Shown: piece after piece, positions 54,850-64,000 of the stretch
How the letters are laid out: each line of letters starts with the position of its first letter
How positions within the stretch are numbered: the first letter of the stretch is position 1
Assembly: GCA_030549205.1 (NCBI GenBank)
Contig: JAUKTV010000018.1
Location: 558,001-622,000 of the forward strand
From: Apiosordaria backusii
Lineage: Eukaryota; Ascomycota; Sordariomycetes; Sordariales; Lasiosphaeriaceae
Length of the DNA: 64,000 bases
Direction of reading: 5' to 3'
The notes under the pieces: generated by a model
Seen by the model: only the letters and a program-made list of their open reading frames with translations
Database searches by the model: none
Told to the model about the DNA's origin: nothing
Position numbers and translations under genes: made by a program

Positions 54850-55711
54850 CGAAACCGACTTCGCATTGGGATCAGAAGCCAAAGCGGCAGCGCATAGAGC
54901 GGCGACAGAGGGGCGCACGCCCGACTCCCAATTGCACTACGCCAAATCGACAGCAATCAGGTCCGCAATGGCCAAGCACCGACAGAGAGGAGGTCTCCCC
55001 GTAGAAATAGGCAAGTTCTCCAAGGCTATAGACGCGGCATTGCCAGGCAAGCACACCCGCGATCTCTACGATAACTGAAGTTGAAGCGAAGAGAGGCCTG
55101 CATTTTAGCCCAACTCCGAACCGGAATGGCGAGGCTGAACGGCTTCCTGAACAGGATTTGGGGCCGCCGAATCTGCCCTCTGCGCCTCTGGCCGTGCGAG
55201 CGAAACAGTGGAACGCTTCTGCTACGATGCACCAGGTGGACCGCGCTAAGATGATATGCTGCGATGCTCAGTGACAAGACGAGGGAGCCTCTCGTTCTAC
55301 CTGGGAGGAAAAGCGCCATCGGATCCAAGACAATGGTCACCAGACATGAGAGCAGTCCGAGCAACGATCAAGTACCTTACGCAATGGCAACAGAAAGACT
55401 GGAGCCGAACGAGGAGGAGAGAATGGAGCGGTCACAGTAGAAGAACTTGACCAACAACACCACGCAGCCTCAACCAGCAGGTCCCGCTTTAGCTGCTGAA
55501 GATAGGACGCTGAACACTTGGAGAACGTAGTCTCCAAGCTGATCTGCTGATAACCAAGGCAAGAGGCAAAGGGTGCAGCGAGAAAAGGGGAAAGAGTAGT
55601 GGGCTTGTACGAGTTAGAGGCAAAGCGATTTCGATTCGGATGTAGTTAGCGTACTCAGGCCCTTTAGGCTCAGTGCCTCCGGGCGAAATAAAATCCACCC
55701 ATCCATCCATC
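54850..55711 (+). mobile_element. LINE (Tad-like) 3' remnant
   Basis: From 54866 the frame reads AKAAAHRAATEGRTPDSQ and then KFSKAIDAALPGKHTRDLYD. Past a stop, AESALCASGRASETVERF and, from 55256, RGSLSFYLGGKAPSDPRQWS and PDMRAVRATIKYLTQWQQ can be read. These match the C-terminal end (RNase H tail and zinc knuckle) of fungal non-LTR retrotransposons. Several stops and one shift show it is dead. A 3' tail at 55642-55711 ends in AATAAAATCC and CATCC units, as such elements often do. Only the 3' end is present, consistent with 5' truncation during insertion. Confidence 0.75.
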
Positions 55712-56388
55712 AAGGCCAAGTACGGTATTGTGACAGATCTCTCAAGCCCCAACTCTGAAAGAGACTCCTGAAGGTAATTGACAACGGGGTGAATGATCTG
55801 GTGAAGCCAGAAGGTTCATAACTAGCAATGCTGGTCTAAATGTCTGAATGACGAGTTGAATGTGTTGCTTACTGAGGAAACTAAGCTGAACTATCCAAGA
55901 GAGCGTCTGAAGTGAATCCTATGTAAATACTAACTTCCTCCCCAGGTACCTGGATCATCTGGATCGACGCTCGATCCTGCCAAGTCGCTGGCTCGACTGG
56001 ATCTATCATCGGGCCCATCAATCTCAAGGGTGAGTCGTCCGGATCGATGCCAAGCCGCATCGATCCCCTTCTTATTGGGTTCAGCCCTTGTCCCAACGAC
56101 TGGACGGGAATGCCGCTGCAATCCGTGACAAATATCGGTATTGGGACTCCCAATTTGGGAGCCATGCACGTGGGTGCAGATATTGCTTGTGAGAGATCAG
56201 CACCAAAATATTAATAAAGTGTCATAAGCGATTTTTGCACCCATGTATCATGTTGTGATGTTCAGTGAGAAGATATGCAAGCCGGCCCGGGGGGAAGGGG
56301 GGTGAGCGGGGTATCAGTGCAGCGTCACCTGATGACAGGGTGGCGTTGTTAGCGCCCGGACAAAACTTTTGACTGGACCTCCGTACAG
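55712..56388. other. Sequence between two LINE tails
   Basis: I see no gene. A minus-strand frame at about 55881-56165 has no recognised motif. The stretch may be older repeat-derived DNA. Confidence 0.35.
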
Positions 56389-56472
56389 GTAGTTAGCGTG
56401 CCAGGGCCCCCTTTGGGCCGAGTGCCTTCCCGGGGCCCGGCGAAAGAAAAACCATCCACCCATCTACCCATC
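56389..56472 (+). mobile_element. Second LINE 3' tail
   Basis: The sequence matches the tail at 55642-55711: both begin GTAGTTAGCGT, share a GGCC/TTxGGC and AGTGCCT core, a GGCGAAA block and then CCACCCATC units. Only the tail is recognisable, so this is a second, strongly 5'-truncated insertion in the same orientation. It ends 189 bases before the Zn2Cys6 gene. Confidence 0.65.
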
Positions 56473-56661
56473 TGAACCAAAGATAATTCTGTGGGCCGGA
56501 AGAGGAAACACTTGAGAAACCACAATCACTATCTGAAGCAGATACCGTTTTCCAAGGCCATAACAGGAAGGAGCTCGCGGTTCCACACCTTACTTCTTTC
56601 ACTCACTGCAACATCCATCGCAGCTCACGTACAGGTACTCTTGAAGTTCACTCGCTAACAG

Positions 56662-58604
56662 ATGCCGAACCCGCGTCCCCGCCGTCTGCTTCGTAACTCC
56701 AAAGCATGTAAGGTCTTCAGGATTCATGTTTTCTACTGCGACTAATACGCTCCAGGTGACTTCTGCCACAAGCGTCGCATCAAATGCCAGAGCAGCCCCT
56801 TGGACCCGAGCCGCTGCCAGAACTGTGCTGAATTTGATGTCCGATGCACTTACTCTCGGCCATCGAAAAGAGGCACAAGCTCTGTGCATACCGCGGCGGC
56901 TCCTCCCCCGCAGCAGCAGGCGGCTGCAGACTCCGTGTCGTCCGGTGATCCAACCCAATGCACGTCTCCGCCTCTCTCTCATGAGCCGGGGGTTGATCGT
57001 GGAAGATTCAAGGAAGGCGAAGAGACCAGCTCCGCAGCCGAGGGAAGGTGGCTTGAGCCCCTCACCCCAGCCTGGCAGGGCTTTGCGCGAGCCGCCACCC
57101 CTGTCATAAGGAAGCTGCTCTCTGCGTATCATGAAACGGTCTACCCAATGTGAGCCTTTCGCACCTACCTAGATAAAAGCAGGAAATACGGTAGCTGACT
57201 AACAATGCCGCAGCTTCCCGTTCTTCGACCCTGTCAGGCTCGACCGCAGACTAGAGGCGCTCGAACACGGTCGGAATCGTGCCTTCTTTTGTTCCATCAT
57301 GGCAGCCTGTGCTCTCTCTTCAGCGAGGATACGGGATGGCGCGTTAGCATCGCCCCAGGGAGGCTCCGAAGATGTTGTTGCCATGTCTCCAGAGATGTTC
57401 TTCGCTGCGGCCGAAGAAGCCCTTCCCAAGGACATCCTTCAGTCTTGGGATTTTGACTGCCTCCGAGCCTACGCGCTCTTGGCTCTAGCAAGTTTGCAAG
57501 ACGCCAAGATACGGGCAATGCAGATGTACATTGGTCACTATTTCACAGTCGTGGCCATCAATCAGTGGCACGACGAATCGAACTGGCCAGAACACATACC
57601 GGCGTCCGAGAAGGAAGAACGGCGAAGACTGGTGAGTCAATATATGGGGCTTCCAAGTCTAGGCGCAACATGCACTGAGATCGTGCTAGTATTGGTCCAT
57701 GTACACCCTCGACGTCTACTCGTCCATTGTTTGGGACGGTTGCATGCATTACCAGGAGAGTCACGCAAGGGTGGAGTATCCTTCGGGGAGAAACGACCCT
57801 GACAACCAGGAGCCGAACGATGGAACTCACTGGATTGTGGGCTGGAACTTCACCACCGACCTCTACCGAATACTAGAGCATAATCTCACTAGGTTACGGT
57901 CTCGGGCCTCCAAGTTCAACCTTCTGGGTGACCCGGCGAGCAGCGTATCGCTGTCCTTGACGAGCCAGGACCGCGTTGCCGAACTCTACTCGACACTGCC
58001 GCCTGTCTTCAGACAGCTTCAACCCGCTACTGGAAATCCAGCAAGGGATATCTACGGGTTCCAAAGCGCCAATATCCAGGCCACAATGGCACTCTTGCGG
58101 ATGGTCTATCTCTCACTCGAGGACGGGATCGATTTAGAGACCAAGTGCTCCGTGGTCAGCGACGTCCTCGCCACTTTTCACCAGGTACCCAAGCCGTACT
58201 TGAGGGCCATTAGCACGCCCCTTATATATCACATCGGCGGCATCGGCATCATTTTGGGATCGGTAATGGAGGGTAGCCTGTCCGAGAGCTCCTGTCGACA
58301 AGTACAGCAACTTCTGCTCTCAATGGCAGATCTGCTTGAGAATCTCGAAGCATTTCTCCACCGGAGTGCCGGAGCAGGACAGAGGCTTCGGGACCTAGTC
58401 GCGCGCTTGGAAGAGTACATAGAGAACAGGGACCAGCGGTTTCGCCAGGCCCAAGCCGGCGCCGAATTCGCTGCACCAACTTTCCAGGATTCTCCCTCGA
58501 ACGGCTGGGGTGATCCTGGAATGCCGGACTTGTCACCCCAGTTCCAGCTGCCTGATGATTTTCTACGGGACTGGACTTGGCCTTTTGCCATGTCAAACAC
58601 TTAA
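56662..58604 (+). CDS. Zn(II)2Cys6 transcription factor
   Basis: Four exons (56662-56707, 56756-57149, 57214-57631, 57690-58604) encode 590 residues. The first intron interrupts the first zinc-finger codon: SKA joins CDFCHKRRIKC. The binuclear cluster has C16, C19, C26, C36, C39 and C46 (C-x2-C-x6-C-x9-C-x2-C-x6-C), which binds CGG-type triplets. A Ser/Pro/Gln-rich linker follows. The middle region begins VYPIFPFFDPVRLDRRLEAL. It includes ALLALASLQDAKIRAMQMYI, INQWHDESNWPEHIP and RRRLYWSMYTLDVYSS, a fungal_trans domain pattern. The gene is convergent with the AnmK gene (42 bases between stops). It may regulate that gene and the adjoining transporter, whose promoter holds many CGG triplets. 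Confidence 0.92.
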
Positions 58605-58646
58605 TTGTCGTTTTAACGAGACATTTGTTCACACTCTAGCTGTCTA

Positions 58647-60045
58647 CTACCACCTGTTCTCGAAAACCTTGCCGTTAACATAGTTCACCATCTCCTTGAC
58701 AGGCTCCAGCTTTGCCCTCCCTTCACCAAAGAGCATCCCCTTCCTCATGACTTCCCGGTAGTTCTCTCCCGGGTTGACCTTTCCAAGTACGTACAGCCTC
58801 CGTGTCTCGACTCGGTCCGGAACAGGTATGCTCCGCCCAACGATGGCCTCCATTCCCTGCCAGGCAAAGGTAACAGCCTCCTTGGCGCCGCCCGGGATGC
58901 CTGCATCATCGAGCATGAACATCTTTACACCGGGCAACTGCGCCTTCATGTAGTCGGTGATGTTGGGGTTGAACGCGCCACCTCCGCACATGAACACCTC
59001 GTCAACGGGACGGTCCCTTGGCGCGTAGCGCCTCCAGTGGTCGACAATCGCTTGGGCGGTGATCCTCGTGACGGTGGCGACGACGTCGTCTGCGCACAGG
59101 CCGAGCTCGGCACCCTCCTTGATCAGGTCATCCGCCAGTGTGTCGCGGAACACTTCCCTGCCCGTAGTCTTAGGCGGGTCCCAGCTGAAGTATGGTATCT
59201 TGGCCAGGAATCTGTCCACCATGCCCTGGTTGACCTTGCCGCGCTTTCCCATCAAGCCGTCTTTGTCGTATTCGAGAGCCCCGTTTGTGTAATGGCGCAC
59301 GACGGCGTCCACAAGGGCATTTCCGGGCCCGGTGTCAAAGTCGTATGCTCGATCCGGGCCTTCAGGGGGGATGAAGCACACGTTGGCGATGCCGCCGATG
59401 TTCTGACAGGCGCGGAGCTTGCCGGGGTGATGCAGGAGTAGGGCATCGAAGAATGCGATTAGAGGTGCCCCCTGCCTCCCCGCAGCTTGATCCGAGATCC
59501 GAAAGTCGGTCACGGTTGTTAGCCCCGTCCGTGAGGCGATGATTGTGCCTTCGGCCATTGTTAAGGCGGACTTGGGGATTCCGTCGTCCGGCATGCTCGC
59601 CAACCATATCGTTTGGCCGTGGGAGCCGATTGCATCAATGCTCTTGATGTCGACGCCATTGCCCTTGCAGAATTGGATGGCCGCCGAGGCAAATGTCTCT
59701 CCCAACTGGACGTTAACTTCTGACAGCTCGGAAGCAGATGTCTTGTCGTGCTTGATGATCGACAGCACCCGCTTCTTCAGCTCCAAATTCATTGGCACTT
59801 CTCCATATTCCAAGAGCGAGAAGTGCATCGGCGAGTCTGGGGTCTCCTGCCGGAAGTGGCATAATGCACAATCAATGCCATCCTATTTTCAATCAGTCAC
59901 CTTAGCCTGTCAAACTTCGATGCTGCAGGGCGCTTACCATGGACGTCCCGCTATTCATTCCCAGCACCGTAAGCTCCAACGGCCGCCTGTCTGCCGACCG
60001 CCCATCTTCCGCAGCGCCGCCGTTTGTCTGAATCCCTTGAGCCAT
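58647..60045 (-). CDS. Anhydro-N-acetylmuramic acid kinase (AnmK-like)
   Basis: Two exons (60045-59938 and 59882-58647) give 447 residues. The intron (GTAAGC, CTGAT branch, ATAG) falls inside the nucleotide-binding motif, joining LTVLGMNSGTSM to DGIDCALC. Other AnmK blocks are AIGSHGQTIWL, FRISDQAAGRQGAPLIAFFD, CQNIGGIANVCFI and DFDTGPGNALVDA. Further blocks are VFMCGGGAFNPNI and the closing GIPGGAKEAVTFAWQGME. AnmK opens the 1,6-anhydro ring of anhydro-MurNAc and phosphorylates it to MurNAc-6-phosphate with ATP, in bacteria as part of wall recycling. Fungi lack peptidoglycan, so a fungal copy suggests use of bacterial wall sugars or of other anhydro sugars such as levoglucosan, whose kinase belongs to the same family. 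It is divergent from a sugar transporter. Confidence 0.9.
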
Positions 60046-60302
60046 CGTTGTTTGCGCGTCAAGCCGAAGAGAATGGTGATGAAGGAGGGTACGAATGCAC
60101 AGCTACGAGTGCAGGCTGGGCTGCTATTTCATAATGCCAGGACGGGAATCTCCGGATGACGCCCGGGCCATTAAGGGGAACAGACGACACTTTCGGATAT
60201 CATACCTCAAACTCACATGTGGATAATTATTGGCCCTATTTTGCGATGATCGGGACTCCTTTGGCTCGGAGGCTCGGGATGGCAACCCTTCGGCGGTGAG
60301 GA

Positions 60303-60395
60303 CGGCACGGCCAAGCGGCTAAGCGGCTAAGCAGTCACGGCAAGACGGGTACGCGCTTACATGCTTAAACGGCTGCACGGCTACGCGGCTTTCGG
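60303..60395. promoter_or_regulatory. CGG-triplet array with 8-nt spacing in the AnmK-transporter promoter
   Basis: Ten CGG triplets start at 60303, 60308, 60316, 60324, 60338, 60346, 60370, 60378, 60386 and 60393. Most steps are 8 (346 to 370 is three times 8). The units read CGGCCAAG, CGGCTAAG, CGGCTAAG, CGGCAAGA, CGGCTGCA, CGGCTACG and similar, so this is a degenerate 8-bp tandem array. Zn2Cys6 proteins bind CGG triplets, some as direct repeats at fixed spacing. The array lies 258 bases upstream of the AnmK start and 386 bases upstream of the transporter start. Confidence 0.6.
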
Positions 60396-60780
60396 AGTGG
60401 ACGAACGAATCGGAGAACACGATATCCACCGTTGCCGTCGCCACTCCATGTCAGACCTTGTTTTGATGAAAACCCACAGAAGCTCGCCTCCGAGATACCT
60501 GGGGTCCGGGGCCGTTGCGGGGTGTGGGCCCTCGCGGGTCTGGGGCTTACTTTAGGGCATGTAGTAGTTTGTGGGTTGACTCGTGTCAGACATGCTTCTG
60601 CTTTAGCGCCCCATGTTGCCGGATCTTGGAAGACTGGGCACCTCAACTCCTTGTCCGGGGGACGAATGATGCCGTGAGGGCGGGATACATAAGCCGCAAC
60701 TGATCACCGTGCTCTGCAGAAGCGCATCCTCACATACATCCCGACAAGCAGACTTTCTTGCGAATTCAACCGCCGCCACC

Positions 60781-62512
60781 ATGGGCTACACCACGCTCTG
60801 GAAGAGGCTGTCTCCTACCCAGCTCAATGTTGCCATCCAGATCTTCTCCCTGGTCAGCATCTTTTTCGAAGGATATGACCAAGGTGTCATGGGAGGAGTC
60901 AATTCCTCTCCTCGCTATGTCACGGAGGTCGGGATCGGCCAACCAGATGGCACCGTCACGGACACCGTTCATCAAGGCGGTATCGTGTCGGTGTACTACC
61001 TTGGCTGTATTTTTGGATGCTTTGCTGGAGGCTGGGCCGCGGATAGGATAGGGCGGATCAATGGGTGATTATTTGTTCTTTGATCCCTGGAGACATTTGG
61101 GCACTCTTGGCGGTAGCTGACAGTCTAGCCAGTCTCTTCTTTTCAGCCATCTTCGCCCTCATCGGCGGCGCACTTCAGGCGGCAACGCAATCGAGCGACT
61201 TCATTCTGGTAGCACGTGTCATCACGGGCATTGGCACCGGCGGCTTGACCGGCATCACCCCCGTGCTTGTCTCCGAGACGTCAACGGCAACACACAGAGG
61301 CGGATTCCTAGGATACGTCTTCATCGCCAACTACCTGGGCATCGCGGTTGCTTATTGGATCTCGTTCGGACTCTCCTTCGTCGAAGGCGGGTATTCGGAC
61401 GTGCGATGGCGCTTTCTCCTCGCGTTTCAGTGTGTCCCTGCTCTCATCCTGCTTGGCGGTATCAAGCTTCTCCCGGACAGTCCTCGCTACCTAGCGTCTG
61501 CTGGCCGTCTAGACGACGCACGAGAGGTGCTCGAGCATGTTCGTGGCAACAACGGCCCTGAAGTTCAGCGGGAGTTTCGCGAAATCACAGCCGTTGTCAT
61601 GGAAGACTGCCAGAAGAGTTCGCCCATTCAATTCGCCAAGATCCTTGTCGGTCGGGGGGGCAGGCCTGGCCATCACTTGGGCCGCAGGGCATGGCTCTGT
61701 ATCTGGCTGCAGATCATGGGCTCCTGGACCGGAATCACGGCGGTGACAGCCTACTCGCCCGTTTTGCTCTCTGCGGCCGGGTACAGCGAGCTGACACAGA
61801 ACGGCCTGGCCGGTGGACTTAACACCGTGGGCATCATCGGCACAATCATCAGCGCGCAGATCGTCGACCGACTCGGTCGCCGTGCTTGCCTCATGGGCGG
61901 CGCATTCGGCCTGTTCATTGTAAATCTGGTCGCCGCGAGCCTCTACGAGGCTTCCAGAGCGCACCCCGACCGCGCTTCGTCGTTTGCTCCCGCTGCAGTC
62001 GCGATGCTCTTCCTCTTCAACATTTGCTACGCTGCCACCTGGGGCACTGTGGCCTTTCTGGTGCCGACAGAGATCTGGTCGTCGGATATGCGAGCTCAGG
62101 GCAATGGCTTTGGTATCACCGGGTGGGCTATCGGCGTTGGCTGGACAGTGCTGGTCAACCCTATTATGTTTGCCCGGTTGGAGAACAGGACTTATTTTCT
62201 CTTCGCCGGGCTGAATTTGTTGTGGATACCTATCGTTTACTTGTGTAAGTGAGCTTTCCTGAACAAAAGCCATAGCGAACGCGGTTTCTAATCATCTCGG
62301 TCCAAACAGTTTACCCCGAAACGGCCGGTCGATCGCTCGAGTCGATTGATGCCCTATTCTCCACCGACAAGCCATTCAACTGGAACATGGAGCGAGCGTA
62401 CCACGAACATGGGGATGTCCTCCACGAGGGTGGGCAGTCGGATGCTTCGGTCATGGATGATGCGAGTGAAGGGGATAAGGGTAACAATCTTGTTCACGGC
62501 GAGCATGTTTAG
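60781..62512 (+). CDS. MFS sugar transporter
   Basis: Three exons (60781-61064, 61133-62244, 62310-62512) encode 532 residues. Intron 1 joins ADRIGRING to LFFSAIFALIGG, and intron 2 (GTAAGT, CTAAT branch, ACAG) joins WIPIVYL to FYPETAGRSLESIDALF. The sugar-porter signatures are present: GGWAADRIGR after helix 2, LPDSPRYLASAGR at the end of helix 6, DRLGRRACLMGG after helix 8, and the PETAGRSLE motif after helix 12. Twelve helices are expected; it would sit in the plasma membrane and import sugars with protons. The substrate is not predictable. Its divergent partner is the AnmK gene, which suggests an anhydro or amino sugar; this is inference. Confidence 0.92.
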
Positions 62513-62799
62513 GATGGATTGCTTTTGGCTAAAAATAACGTAACTATGATCTGCATGCCAAATAACATCCAGAGTGTCAATTCCAGGGAAATTCGATTCT
62601 GATTTTGGAAGACATACTGCCAAATTCTGAGGACTTTTTCTCTCCTTATTCTCTTCGGTCTTTGAATAGCACCACAGGCAGATAAGCGCCAACAGGAAAT
62701 AGAATTCCAAAATAGCACCAGCGCCATTGAGTCACAAATCTTATATATAAGTATCTAGCCATTTGACAATGCAATTGGCTACATCAAAGCACTTTATTC

Positions 62800-64000
62800 T
62801 TGGAGGTGGAAATGGAAATGATAAGGGATACCTAGAGTGGTTAGGTAAGGGCATTTATAAGTCCTTATCTTATCTATTATCTTTTATTTAGTTATACCCT
62901 ACTATTAGCCTAATTAAAGAGATTTACTATTTTATATATCCTACTTTAAAGAGTACTATTTTAATAGATTTAATTTTTATTTATTACCTTTTTCAATATC
63001 TTTTTTTAACTTATTAGTTTATATTAATTAACTATTATATTAAATAGTAACTATAACTATAACCGATACCTTTATAAATAGCGTTACTTTTATAAATTAA
63101 TTATACTATTATAAAGTTTAAGAAGGTAAATACTATCATTAAGATTTAATTAATTAAAGTAACTTTATTAATTTAAATTGCTATTAAAATACTTTTAATA
63201 TATTAATATAATAACCTATTTATAACATTATATTAATTATTATTAAATTAATGATTTTAATATTTTCATTATACTATTTAAAATAAATTACTTTATATTA
63301 ATTCTTATTCTTTCTTTTTTATTATTAATAAATTAAAATACTTAATAAGATTTTTATATATATAACTTTATTATTATTTACTTTGTTTAAATTTAGTTTA
63401 TCTTTATTTTATTAATAAATTAAAGTACTTAGTAAATAAAGATGATTATTATAAAGAGTATAATAAACCTTTTTAATAAAAATAATTTAAAATAATAGAA
63501 ATTAAAGATTAGAAAATTCTTATCTTTATTATTTAGAAAAATTTCCCTTCTTAAATATCTTACTTTAAAGAAATAAAGAACTATAAATAGTAAATTCATA
63601 AATAAATAAAAAGTAATAATAAATAAAAAATATTAATATAAAAAGTTCTTTTCTATATAATTTTTACTTATTTAAAATCTTACTTTTTTATTTACTATTT
63701 TAATTAACTTTTTTACTATTTTATTTAATTCTTTTAATATAAACTTTATAATTAATATACCTTTTATTTAACCTATTCTTAATATAATAAACTTAATTTT
63801 ATTTAATAATTAAGTTTAAATAATTTGAAGTAATTCAATGTTAAAGTTTAATATTATAATACTGTTAATAAACAAGTAGCCAATATTGAAATTTTATTAA
63901 TTTAATATTTAATTAATTTATAATTTATTTATTATTAAAATATATTTTTAAAACTTTAAAATTAAGTTTATATCCTGATTTAAATAATTTAAGTTTAAAA
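62800..64000. repeat. AT-rich, probably RIP-mutated block
   Basis: From about 62830 to the end the sequence is almost only A and T, made of TTTATTA, TTAATTAA and TAAATAA words, with very few C or G and hardly any CpG. No open frame of note exists. This is the pattern of fungal AT isochores made by repeat-induced point mutation of transposons, often near centromeres or telomeres. I could not recognise the original element. Confidence 0.8.

Noticed and set aside
1..64000. tRNA, rRNA or CRISPR features
   Set aside because: Reading for T-arm-like GTTCGA contexts, rRNA cores and regularly spaced direct repeats gave no convincing candidate on either strand. A covariance-model search was not possible.

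Overview
The window is nuclear DNA of a filamentous ascomycete, most likely a Sordariomycete (class-level inference). The supporting signs are short 48-116 nt GT-AG introns with CTRAY branch sites, a bifunctional HIS7 protein, a fungal-type hybrid histidine kinase, Zn(II)2Cys6 and HET-domain proteins, scattered ACCTACCTAGG-type motifs, decayed transposon and gene copies, and a very AT-rich right end that looks RIP-mutated. Genes lie on both strands as independent transcription units. I saw no operons, tRNAs, rRNAs or CRISPR arrays.

Left part (1-22 kb). A broken secreted beta/gamma-crystallin-fold protein is followed by a SNF2-helicase relic interrupted by a repeat with an 18-bp inverted repeat. 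Next come a FAD monooxygenase, a WW-domain protein, a CxxC protein, a small heat-shock protein with a possible presequence, a PAS hybrid histidine kinase, a lysine/proline-repeat protein, a polytopic membrane protein and a Vps62-like protein.

Middle (21.8-38.3 kb). A TFIIIC triple-barrel subunit, whose intron requires a GC donor, is divergent from HIS7, which has a perfect TGACTCA (CPC-1/Gcn4-type) site 80 bp upstream. Then follow ornithine decarboxylase antizyme, with a UCC-UGA +1 frameshift site and an adjacent hairpin, a second FAD monooxygenase, a Yippee/Mis18-type protein and a DUG1/CNDP-type dipeptidase with a possible mitochondrial leader. A decayed paralogue of the 43.5 kb coiled-coil gene and a proteinase-K-type subtilase complete this part.

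Right part (38.3-64 kb). A 5.3-kb stretch with no supported gene is followed by the intact coiled-coil gene, a NNP-type nitrate transporter with GATA and NirA-like sites upstream, and a secreted serine beta-lactamase-like hydrolase. A frameshifted HET-domain pseudogene and LINE (Tad-like) 3' remnants follow. Next is a compact three-gene group: a Zn2Cys6 regulator, an anhydro-N-acetylmuramic acid kinase (AnmK) and an MFS sugar transporter. AnmK and the transporter are divergent and share a promoter that carries an array of CGG triplets at 8-nt spacing. The window ends in a long AT-rich, gene-free block.

The most interesting hypothesis is that the AnmK, transporter and regulator genes form a small cluster for using anhydro-muramic sugars from bacterial walls, set between LINE remnants and AT-rich DNA. 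The AnmK assignment is from sequence; the cluster function is inference.
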